From Ampelomyces quisqualis (taxonomy: Eukaryota > Ascomycota > Dothideomycetes > Pleosporales > Phaeosphaeriaceae): DNA of 64,000 nucleotides. Shown here one piece after another: positions 21,409 to 31,269 of this stretch. The position numbers were made by a program, and so were the translations under genes. The notes under the pieces were generated by a model. It did no database searches. It was not told where the DNA came from and worked only from the letters and a program-made list of their open reading frames with translations. The stretch lies in the NCBI GenBank assembly GCA_018398575.1, contig JAGTXZ010000019.1, positions 1,798,001-1,862,000 of the forward strand, given 5' to 3'. Each line of letters opens with the position of its first letter. The stretch's first letter is position 1.

Positions 21409-21821
21409 GGGGACGACTAAACCGGCAACGCGCCAAGATGTGTTATGTGGTATTATTGAATGTTACCAGTTCGGGAGCCTGTTATATTTTGTTAGCGTTC
21501 CCATCCAGATTGCGACGCGTTAGCGAAGTGACTATTCCCACAACAGACAGCGGCGACAGCAGCGACAGCAGCGAGGACGACGTGATATACAACAAGATGG
21601 ACATGTTTATCTTTGGGGAAAGTCGGCTACAAGACCATATTTCAGTATACAGGCCAAAAAACCAGGTTCAAATCTCAGATATGATGGATGTGATGTTGTG
21701 TTGTGATCTGCAGTCAAAGACGCGTCGCAATTTGGGTGGGAACGCTAACAATATATGACAGGCTTCCGAACATGTAAGATTTAACATTACATCTTGGCAC
21801 GTTGCCGGTTTAGTCGTCCCC
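21409..21821. mobile_element. Non-autonomous DNA transposon (Mutator-like MITE candidate) with about 100-bp terminal inverted repeats
   Basis: The left end 21409-21520 reads GGGGACGACTAAACCGG, and the right end 21720-21821 is its reverse complement. The match continues for about 100 bp, including TTAGCGTTCCCA and ATTGCGACGCGT blocks at the inner ends. The first 22 bases are identical; beyond that the arms differ by several C/T and G/A changes and an indel of about 10 bp. The interior (about 200 bp) has no transposase. A 9-bp direct repeat ATCAGCGCG lies at 21397-21405 and 21822-21830, and the left copy is separated from the arm by three bases (CGC). Long arms plus a 9-bp target duplication are typical of Mutator-like elements. 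The inverted repeat is seen directly; the superfamily is inferred. Confidence 0.8.
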
Positions 21822-21830
21822 ATCAGCGCG
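21822..21830. repeat. Putative target-site duplication, right copy
   Basis: ATCAGCGCG abuts the right terminal inverted repeat and matches 21397-21405. Confidence 0.6.
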
Positions 21831-21934
21831 ACGCGTCGAGGTGAAGCGAACCCCGCATGTGCCCGGACAGTCAGGCCTGGGAGAAGAACAAGCCATCCAC
21901 TGCGGAACCTTGGCTGCCTGTGCTCGTCGACACG

Positions 21935-24715
21935 ATGCAGTTGTGTCCCAAAGAGCTCGACAAGCTCGTCATCTCCCAGCTGGGCCTGCTTGCACAGCGT
22001 CGTCTTGCGCGAGGCGTGAAACTGAACCGTTCCGAAGCCACTGTAAGCAACGTGCCGCAGCGTGGCCCAAGGCACCTGCCCCGCTGACGCCCGACAGGCA
22101 CTCATTGCGAACAACCTCCAAGAGGTACCGCCCCCCGCAGCACGCGCCCTGGCCTCCCCGTCCTGAACGCATACAGCTCATTCGCGATGGCAACCATACC
22201 GTCGCGGACCTCATGTCCATCGGCAGGACCATGCTGGGTCGCCGCCACGTCCAGCCCTCGGTCGTCGCTTCGCTTTCTGAGATGATGGTCGAGGGCACCT
22301 TTCCGACCGGCACCTACCTCGTCACCGTCCACCACCCCATCTCGACCGACGATGGGCATCTTGAAAAGGCCCTGTACGGCTCTTTCTTGCCTGTGCCTTC
22401 GAACGACATGTTCCCGCTGCCCGAAGCGACCGTGTATGACGACACAAAGCAGCCGGGCGCCGTAGTAGCTGTGAAGGGACTGGCAGGGTCTATCAAGCTC
22501 AATCAAGGGCGCAAGAGAATCAGCCTGGAAGTGAAGAGCATGGGCGACAGGCCGATTCAGGTATGTGCAGACAGCTCTGCCTCGGGGGGCACTAATCTTG
22601 CTCTCAGGTCGGCTCCCACTACCACTTCATCGAGACGAATCCGCAGCTGCAATTCGACCGCCTGCGAGCACACGGTTTCCGACTCGATATCCCGGCCGGT
22701 ACTTCTGTACGCTTTGAACCGGGTGATACAAAGACGGTCGCGTTGGTACAAATCGGCGGCAATAAGATCATCAGGGGCGGCAACAGCATCGCTTCTGGCT
22801 TCATCGAGGATACATCTGTTGTTGACGGCATCATGGAGAAGCTTCAATCCGGAGGCTTCCTTCACGAGCCGCAGCCAGCTGGCGATGCGGCCCATATCGA
22901 TCTCTGTACCATGGAACGACAGGCATACATTAGCATGTTTGGCCCGACCACCGGCGATCTCGTACGACTAGCCGCTACAGACCTCTGGATCAAGGTGGAA
23001 AAGGACATGACGACGTACGGAGATGAGTGCGCATTTGGAGGAGGCAAGACGTTGAGGGAAGGCATGGGACAGGCTGGAGGACGCTCAGATACGGAGAGCC
23101 TGGACACCGTCATCACAAACGCGCTCATTGTCGACTGGAGCGGTATCTACAAGGCTGATATTGGTATCAAGGATGGAATCATTGTTGGAATTGGAAAGGC
23201 AGGCAATCCCGATGTCATGGACGGTGTTGACCCGAAATTGGTGGTCGGATCTTGTACAGATGTGATTGCTGGTGAGCATAAGATCGTGACAGCAGGTGGC
23301 TTCGACACACATATTCATTTCATTTGCCCACAGCAAGCGCAAGAGGCTATTTCTTCTGGCATTACAACTATGCTTGGTGGAGGGACAGGGCCCAGGTTCG
23401 TCCAGTCGCATACGTGGAGCCTAGAACCCGTCATTAATAAGTACAGCACGGGCACAAATGCAACTACCTGCACTCCAGGCAAGGCACACATCAGGCAGAT
23501 GTTGCAAGCGATTGACACGCTACCGCTAAATTATGGCATTACTGGTAAGGGGAACGATGCGGAAGTTGGTCCTCTGCAGGAGCAGGCTGAAGCCGGTGTC
23601 TGTGGTTTGAAGCTGCACGAGGACTGGGGCACCACGCCAGCTGCCATTGATGCCTGTTTGACAGTGTGCGAAGAGTACGACATTCAGACATTGATCCATA
23701 CAGACACCCTGAATGAGTCGGGTTTCGTTGAGCAGACGATTGGTGCCTTCAAGAACAGGACGATTCATACGTATCATACCGAGGGTGCTGGTGGAGGCCA
23801 TGCTCCAGATATCATCAGCGTTGTCGAACACGACAACGTGCTGCCATCCTCGACGAATCCTACTCGGCCATACACCCGCAACACCCTGGATGAGCATCTC
23901 GACATGTTGATGGTCTGCCACCACTTGTCTCGCAATATCCCCGAGGACGTGGCATTCGCCGAGTCTCGCATCCGCGCCGAAACCATTGCAGCCGAAGATG
24001 TACTCCACGACCTCGGTGCAATTTCCATGATGTCTTCGGACTCGCAAGCCATGGGTCGCTGTGGCGAAGTTATCCTACGTACCTGGAACACAGCACACAA
24101 GAACAAAGTCCAGCGCGGCACCCTCAAGGAAGACAAAGGTACCGATGCCGATAACTTGAGAGTAAAGCGGTACATTAGCAAATACACCATCAACCCATCG
24201 ATAGCACAGGGCATGGGCCACCTGATCGGAAGTATCGAGGTCGGCAAGCTAGCAGATATCGTACTCTGGACGCCCGCAAACTTCGGCGTCAAGCCCGCGC
24301 TTGTGGTCAAGAGCGGAATGTGCTCACATGCGCAAATGGTACCCAATCTCCCATCCTTGTTACACTGCCGACCACAACTAACCCACGTTCCCAGGGTGAT
24401 CCCAACGCATCCATCCCGACCGTCGAACCCATCCTTATGCGCCCCATGTTCGCCCCCATGGTACCGCAAACAAGCATCACTTTCGTCTCCCAGGCCTCGA
24501 TCACCTCGGGCGTCGTGCAAACCTACGGCTTGCGCAAGCGCGTCGAGCCAGTCAAGAACTGCAGGAACATTGGCAAGCGCGACATGAAGTTCAACGACGC
24601 GAGACCGAAGATGAAGGTCGATCCCGAGACGTATCGCGTCGAGGCGGATGGGATGCACTGCACGGCCGAGCCGGCGGACATGTTGCCGCTGACGCAGGGA
24701 TATTTTGTCTACTAG
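21935..24715 (+). CDS. URE1: Urease (fused gamma-beta-alpha type), nickel enzyme
   Basis: Hydrolyses urea to ammonia and carbamate in the cytosol. Six exons: 21935-22042, 22098-22124, 22177-22560, 22608-23395, 23447-24338 and 24395-24715, giving 839 residues, close to the plant and fungal standard. Exon 1 starts [20 protein letters not shown] (gamma part); exon 2 is a 27-nt microexon (ALIANNLQE). The alpha part carries all key residues: H408 and H410 (FDTHIHF), K491 (GLKLHEDWG, the carbamylated nickel bridge) and flap Cys593 (MVCHHL). [14 protein letters not shown] and [10 protein letters not shown] are also present. Numbering runs exactly one ahead of jack bean urease, which confirms removal of intron 4 (51 nt, in frame, no stop). 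An ATG 26 codons upstream is in frame, but known ureases begin at the chosen site. A transposon ends about 113 bp upstream. Confidence 0.96.
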
Positions 24716-25453
24716 CGTAGAAGCAAGACGGCAGCAATATATTTGGTCTTGAGAGATGTTGCAAATGGCCGTTTTGAACAAGTGTAGCCAAACAAACCCA
24801 TTTCACGCCCGTGCTGCCTAGCAGTCTGTACGGACGGAGAACATGTCTCCAAGTTGCTCCGTGTCAAGCTGTTGCATTAGCATGCCTATATTCCCCTACG
24901 TTATGAAAATCCTTTTTCGACAAAAAAACATCTTCCCCAACTATACAGCCCATCTCCCTCTCTCCTAGCACTGCGTCCAACGTTCCATCCATCTCCTCTC
25001 TACACGAAAAACAACAACAACAGCAACAAAAGAGTCGGGTATCTCGAATGACGAAAAAAAAACTCGAAATGCAGGGCGCGGGTATGAACCCAGTCGCGGC
25101 GGAAATCGAATCAAAACAAAACGCGTCATGGTATCGAAGCACAAGTCGAATGGATAGAAATTGTGAGAAAAAAAATCACCCCGCCGCTCCCCCACCCCCC
25201 CCCGCCAAAAGCCCACCATACTGGTGCCAGGGGGGGGGGGGTTTCCAACGCGCTCGAAAAGAGGCGGCACGGCGTGGTTTCAACGCCTGGATAGCAAGGA
25301 GCAAGGGATCGGCGGGCTGATGCGGGAGTGTAGGATGAGAAAAAAAAATACGATGCGGACCGTTAGGTTGAGACGGACGTGTGTGAGGCGGTGTTGCAAG
25401 ATGGAAAGTCATTGTGTTGTTGTCAGTTGACGTCAGACAGCGCGAACCCGGTT
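24716..25453. other. Convergent intergenic region with A-rich and C/G homopolymer tracts
   Basis: Between the 3' ends of urease (+) and the C2H2 factor (-). It contains a C-rich tract near 25190-25203 and a run of G near 25231-25241. No gene seen. Confidence 0.55.
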
Positions 25454-28297
25454 TCATTTGCATGCACCTGTATGTGATGGGGCGTGCCGCGAGTCTGTTG
25501 GCGACGGGGCCATAGCGTAATCCACGTCCAAGAACATTTGTGATGTGGCGAGGACTCGAGGCATGCGCGAAATGCCAGGTACGTCGAGATACGCGTCATA
25601 AGGCGATAGACATTGCCCATGGCTATGAGGCGATGGTGAATAGTCGGGGGGATCAGACGGGGCGCAAAAGTAGGTATCTAAAGATGGTAACAGATCCGCG
25701 TGCGCTGGATTGCCGTAGCCATGGCTGGTCTGGGAAGAAGGAAACCCGAAAGACACGTCGCCGGTCTGGTGGTCTTGGCTGCTGTATTGAGTGGCCATGT
25801 CGGAGTCGGAGATTTGCACCCTGCCAACAAAGGGGCCAGGTTCGTGAGCTGGTATTGCAAAGTCTGCCGCGCCCCCAATTATTCGTGTATCCGCCTGTTG
25901 CGCATTACAAGGTGCCGATGGAGCAAGAGCTTGGCTTAGATCAAAGTCGGGGTGTTGTTGAGTTGAGTTGACACAAGCCAGACCTTTCTGACGGAGCTGT
26001 TGTACTCGAGTGTGGTAATACGTGATCAGGCTGTCGACGTCGAGCTGTTCGCGAGCTGACCCAGTGTCTCCATAAGCTAGTATATAAGCTAACAGATCCG
26101 AGGCAATCGATGCAAGAGTGTCTAAGATTACCCTTCGCTCCAGCCCACTCTCGAACGATTGAAGCCGCGTGGGATTGTCAGGTGGCTCTGATCCATGTCG
26201 AGACAAGTTTCGTGCCTGAAACGTAAGAAGAGGCGTCTGGGAGTGTTGTAGAGTATGAGTCGGCAGCACTTGTGGCAGGCCAAGCTCGTTGCGGAGCCAG
26301 TCTACCAGGGCATCAGGCAGAAACCTCGAATCCTTACAGTCTATCGAGCTCATCAGTAAATGAACCCATGAAGGCTTAGTGATACATACATGGACTTGGT
26401 ACGTGGATCTCGGTAGGGTAGATCTTGAGGAAAAGTCGAGCCCAAGATATCAGACTGTTGTCATGAGTTCTGGTCGGAGCTTGACAAGAATTAGCGCCAT
26501 GGCCTTCACTACGCCAGAGATTCTCATCAACAAAGTCTTCCTTGCATGTTTCGCAACCTTGGATGAACGATATTTTGCCGCGATGCTGTTGTGAATACGT
26601 AGGGAGCAAGTGTTGTCGAACACCATTCATGTATGGCTTAGCACAACCGTTGCATGGTGATACCAGCCCACGAATGTTCTGAACGAGGTGCCATTTGTGA
26701 ATTGGACAATCGAGGTCCCTATAATCTGACTGTTGGAAGGACTCCAGCGTTGCAAGAATGGAACCAGGTTCTGTCATTTTAGAACGATGCTCTATACATG
26801 GATTGGATCTTGAAGACGCCTTAGACATGCGTGTGGTTGCGAGTGATTTTCTGCGGCTGTTTGGATCATTCATGTCTTCTCCGTTATCTAGGTCAGCATT
26901 GCTCTGGTCATCGACCGGGAAGCCTCTCGCGGAGCTCGAGCGTGACAATGGGTGCTTCTGGAACCGCAGCTGCAAGAACAAATCACGCACTTCCTGGTCA
27001 AATGTGTGAAACAGATCAGAACTAAAGCAGGTCAGCATTAGTGCTATCACAGTCAATGGATTACTGACCGTTGGTGTTGTAGCCGTTTGACGAACCATTC
27101 ACAACGTTCCAACACAACCTGGCAAAAGTAGACAAACCTCACATCTCCAAGGCTCGATTTGGCTGTAGCGAATATACGGTGCGCTCCATGCCAGTGAGTA
27201 GACACTTGATAAAGCATGTTGTGCGCGGCTTCTTCCAGCAGCGATTGGGCGTGAGTGACCGTGCTTTGGTCGCTGATGGTGTAATGCGTTCCTGTGTGCG
27301 AACCCTCATTCTGCAAACTTTTACTGTGTCGTCGGGGTAGTGGCTTGGTATCCTGGAGACCGTGTTTCCTCCACTCATGTTTACGCCTTGCGTCCGGTCG
27401 TTTGAAATGCTGGTTGCACTTACGGCAGACACAGGCCATGTTCACCTCTGCATCCTGTCCATTGTGCTGTTGACGGTAATGTCTGGCCGCATTCCCGCTC
27501 TGATAGCGCCCAGTGAAAACTGCACCGCATCGCTTGCAAACTGTGTTGTCCCCTTGCGGCGTTGTGTATGTGTGCTTGGTCTCGGATCGCGTTGAGCCTA
27601 TGACTTCAGAAGACATGATAGGAGGGTGAAGCGAATCTGTAGGGGCTGCCGAATGATGGTCGTAGGTGGCAATGCAGGAAGTGGGAGGGCGTACTCGCGA
27701 TCCCGGGTACCATGGTCGCTCGATGTCGGGCAGAGGTCCTGATTGTAGATGCTCTGAGAAAGTATTGGGCGACGGGTCGTACGCGATGTCGAGCGGCGCC
27801 AACGAAGCGTCGTAAGTAGGTAGATCTAGGTACTGACTACTGCTTGATGTGCCCGTTGGCTGAGCAAAGTAGCCAGAGTCAGGCACAGATGTACTGTCGC
27901 CATCTACCCAGGCAGAATTGTATTTCAAGTCGCTTTCGACCGAGATGGGACCTGGTGGTTGTAGATTTTGAGGGGCACTCGCGTGGGTGGGGTCGGAAAG
28001 TTGTTCCGAGACATGGTAGCGGTAGACATGACCACCACTGAAGTCCCTAGGAATTTGACTGCCATGCCATGTGTGGATCGTGTCGTCTTTCAGATTACCG
28101 GTATTCTGGAGCGCGAGGAGACGAACGTCGCTCGGGCCAAGATAAGGGTTTGTGACAATGAGTGGCTCGGGGTAGTGTCGTGCAGGGGAATCGAGGCGGC
28201 TCTCACGGGTACTGCGCGCTTCGTCTAGTGTACGAATCTTATTTGAAGGCTCAAGGTTTCCCCAGTCGATTGGTAGGCTGCTATACTGGTGGGCCAT
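25454..28297 (-). CDS. C2H2 zinc-finger transcription factor-like protein
   Basis: Three exons, 28297-27069, 27021-26390 and 26340-25454, with introns of 47 and 49 nt, giving 915 residues. The ATG at 28297 (MAHQYSSLPIDWGNLEP) is the first good start; the frame is open further up but lacks an ATG. Two fungal-type C2H2 fingers lie at about 253-315: CKRCGAVFTGRYQSGNAARH with YRQQH, and CRKCNQHFKRPDARRKHEW with RKH. The regions around them are Ser/Pro-rich. The C-terminal half (about 380-700) has several Cys pairs (CNGCAKPYMNG, CETCKEDF) and helical stretches, as in other fungal finger proteins of this type. It is divergent from the melanin gene SCD1, but a role in melanin control is not shown. 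Target genes unknown. Confidence 0.8.
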
Positions 28298-29485
28298 AAG
28301 CAGCGTGACGCAGCAAAACGTCAAAGCGAAGTGACGCAAAGGAGCAGACGGCGATGATAGACCAAGGGTATCCAAGAGAAGGCGACAGAGCCAGGCATCT
28401 TATGAGAATCACAAGCTGGTGCAACTAGCCAGCCAATCAGCCCATATTGCGGCCGATTATCTAATGAATGTCTCGATGACAAGGATTACAAGATGCCCAA
28501 GACCTGGCGCAGCAGCAAGACGACGTGCGGGCATGGCTGCGATAGGTTCGCGAGCAGAGCTGGCTCGTCAGACCTTGCATCTGATTCGCGAGGCTACCCA
28601 AATGTGTAAGTGTGCACAGGAGGCGTTCGCGAGCAGACAAGTGGATCATACACATCAGTTGCACATGACGGCAGCGGGTCGCGCAGGCAAGAGATGCCAT
28701 GGCGAAATGTCTTCGCTCAAGAAAACAGCATCCAGCTGTATGAAGGGTTCAAGAAGAAGACGAGGTTTTCGAGGTTCGCGGCTCTTGCGTGTGTGTCACG
28801 GTGTGATTTGTCGTCGAGCGCGATAGGCTACCGTGCCGCAATATAGGTGAGTAAGCCCAAGACGCTGTCGATGAAACATGATGCGAGTCTCCGAGGTTCC
28901 TCGCCTGGCAAACACGGGATCTCTCCTAGCGGCCTGTGGCCATCGTGTAAGTGTGCCGTATGTAGACTCGTCTACATGGCGGAAGCCATGCCAGGGTTGA
29001 GGCTGTGGTGGTCACCGCGGGACATGACCGTGCAAGGATAGACGAATGATAGAGGAGCCGGAATGAGAAGATGATATATGCTAGGCAGAGCGACTGTATC
29101 ATGGTGCAGTAGCTGGCTGTGGTGGTGTCGCGGCTCGCCGTCGGAAGTGCTTTGCATTGTGGGTGGCCCCTGCGCCGCGCCCTCGGCGTGGGGAGAAAAC
29201 ATGAAGGTTACGATTCGACCAGTACAAAGGCGAATTCACGCCGGATAGGACGAAACTCAGGACTCCCGCGTCCGGTTGTGGCATCGGCCCCGTTTGCAGC
29301 TGCCGAAGCAGCGTTGGCTGGACCCATGGAGCCGGTCGCCGTGGGGCGGGGAGCCGATGTGCTGCGTGGCGAGTGGTTGATAGATGGAAAGGCTCCAGCA
29401 CGGGGAGTGATATAAAGACTGTGGTACTGGAGGGCCTAGAAGCAAACAAAGCCTACCAACGGGCCCTTTTCTCTACAAGCTCATC
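28298..29485. promoter_or_regulatory. Divergent promoter region between the C2H2 factor and SCD1
   Basis: 1.19 kb between two start codons facing away from each other. Open frames here are short and domain-free. No specific binding site can be assigned with confidence. Confidence 0.45.
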
Positions 29486-30128
29486 ATGACGGAGCAGAAG
29501 ATGAAGCCTACCTTTGACGGTGCGTGCACGCAACATGGCATTCACCCATGGCAGCGACGGACTGACCGGGGTAGATGTGATGGGATGCCAATCGGCATGC
29601 TACGAGTGGGCAGACAGCTACGACAGCAAGGTTCGGCCATGGCCAGGCGACTACATGGCAACAACTAAGACGAGGCAGGACTGGGAGCGGCTGAGCAAAT
29701 GCATCGCACCCACGCTGCGGATCGATTACCGGTCCTTCCTGGGCAAGCTGTGGGAGTCGATGCCGGCAGACGAGTTCGTGGCGATGGCGTCGGACCCGGC
29801 GGTGCTGGGCAACCCGCTCCTCAAGACGCAGCACTTCATTGGCGGCACGCGGTGGGAGAAGACGGGCGCAGACGAGATGGTCGGCTACCACCAGCTGCGG
29901 GTGCCGCACCAGAGATACACGGACGAGACGCGGTCGCAGGTGGCGGTCAAGGGCCACGCCCACAGCTTCAACATGCACTGGTACCGGAAGGTGGAGGGCG
30001 AGTGGAAGTTTGCCGGACTGAACCCCGACATCCGCTGGTTCGAGTACGACTTTGACAAGGTGTTTGAGGCGGGTCGCGATGCGTTTGCGGAGGCCAAGGC
30101 GGCGAGCGGCATTCCCGCCGAGGCATGA
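29486..30128 (+). CDS. SCD1: Scytalone dehydratase (DHN-melanin biosynthesis)
   Basis: Dehydrates scytalone to 1,3,8-trihydroxynaphthalene and vermelone to 1,8-DHN in the melanin pathway. Exons 29486-29519, 29575-29630 and 29679-30128 give 179 residues. The protein is recognisable throughout: [15 protein letters not shown] joined to [20 protein letters not shown], then [12 protein letters not shown] and [10 protein letters not shown]. Compared with the Magnaporthe enzyme, the active-site residues are all kept with a constant offset of three: Y27, D28, Y47, H82, H107, S126 and N128. Intron 1 is 55 nt. Intron 2 is 48 nt, has no stop and keeps the frame, so a naive reading would insert 16 residues just after the catalytic Tyr27-Asp28. 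The third exon is strongly GC-biased at third positions. High confidence. Confidence 0.96.
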
Positions 30129-30142
30129 GGCATGGGGCATGT

Positions 30143-30165
30143 ACTGTACGGAGTATCCGTACAGT
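30143..30165. repeat. Perfect 10-bp inverted repeat with 3-nt loop downstream of SCD1
   Basis: ACTGTACGGA, loop GTA, TCCGTACAGT, beginning 15 nt after the SCD1 stop codon. It would form a strong hairpin in the 3' UTR or a palindromic DNA site. It contains TACGGAGTA, which also occurs at 2440-2448 and 54093-54101. Confidence 0.7.
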
Positions 30166-31198
30166 GTAGGAGTGTACGTAGTAACATAGCTAGCTCTATC
30201 CGCTCCGAACCATGCATGGCATGAATGCATGTTCCGAGCCCCCTCACGTGACGCTCGCTAGCTGCATTGCTCGACGGCGGCCGCACCCAGTCGCGCTGGA
30301 TGGAGCATTCTTCCACACCGGTTGGTCGACGACGATGGACTCCCTGCACTCGGATCAGAGCGTGCTGGGCCCAAGCTGCAACCGGCTCTGCAGGTGGGGC
30401 CATGACTTGCATGCGCCGCCGTGGTGACGGCCTGCGACCTGATCTACCGTACCGATGTACTTGCAGTCTTGCACCCGCCGGGCAGTGGAGCGTGATTCGC
30501 CCGCTAGCCTGCGCAGCGCCCTGCCAGCTTGCCGAGCGCACCGGAGCCACCACTTTCACCCCGCTCGCGGCGCCTCCTCCAAAACTCCATCACCTGCATA
30601 GCCTGCGTCGTGCCCTCCCGTTCCCTGTTCATTCGTCCATTCTGGTGTTGGCAGGCAGCTCTCTTCCTCTTCCTTTCTGTTCGCCCGTGTCCTTGAGGTG
30701 CGTATTCCCCAGCGCGCCCCCGTCGCCCCGTGACCCCCCGTCCCTCACTTGAATTTTCATCGCCGCAGGGGGCCTGCCGTGCGCGCTGACGTCGCCGCCG
30801 GCCTTGTGCTGCAAACGCGCCCGTGTCACCGCAGCCCATGTGATCTGTTCGTCAGACCTTGCCTAGTGCCATCGACTGACACGCCCGCACAGATCTCTCC
30901 TCACCTGCCATCTCAGTCTTCCGCGTGCTCGAGTCGGCGTTTCTGTCGCCAGTCCGTCTCCTAGCCGTCTCTGGTCTGCTCTCTGTTCCAGCTGCTTTTG
31001 CGCCTTCACGCGCCTCCACGGTCCCGCTTGCCTGCTCGGAAAAAGGCAAGTCCACCAGCGCTGCCTGGGCCATTGTGCCATTGTACGCCGGCCGACCGCC
31101 GCTAACCATTGTCGCTCCACAGACAGTCTTATATCTACTTCGATTCTGCACCATATTTAGACTGCGACACCCTTACTACTCGACCTCTCCACCACCCG

Positions 31199-31235
31199 CT
31201 CCACCGCTCACCGCTCACCGCTCACCGCTCACCGC
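31199..31235 (+). repeat. Heptanucleotide tandem repeat (ACCGCTC) in the leader of the RRM gene
   Basis: About five tandem copies of ACCGCTC, the last one imperfect, 35-70 bp before the start codon at 31270. Confidence 0.8.
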
Positions 31236-31269
31236 CCACTACCCCGCTCATCGCGACCCCTCCGCCATC

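Larger units (their letters stand above)
30129..31269. other. Intergenic region and pyrimidine-rich leader of the RRM gene
   Basis: 1.14 kb. The right part (about 30850-31269) is rich in C and T, typical of the long leader of a highly expressed fungal gene, and holds the ACCGCTC repeat. No separate gene supported. Confidence 0.5.

Noticed and set aside
21660..21675. GGTTCAAATCT, resembling a tRNA B box, inside the inverted-repeat element
   Set aside because: No matching A box at the right distance and no cloverleaf can be folded around it.
29508..30559. Long minus-strand open frames over scytalone dehydratase
   Set aside because: Shadows caused by high GC at third codon positions of SCD1.
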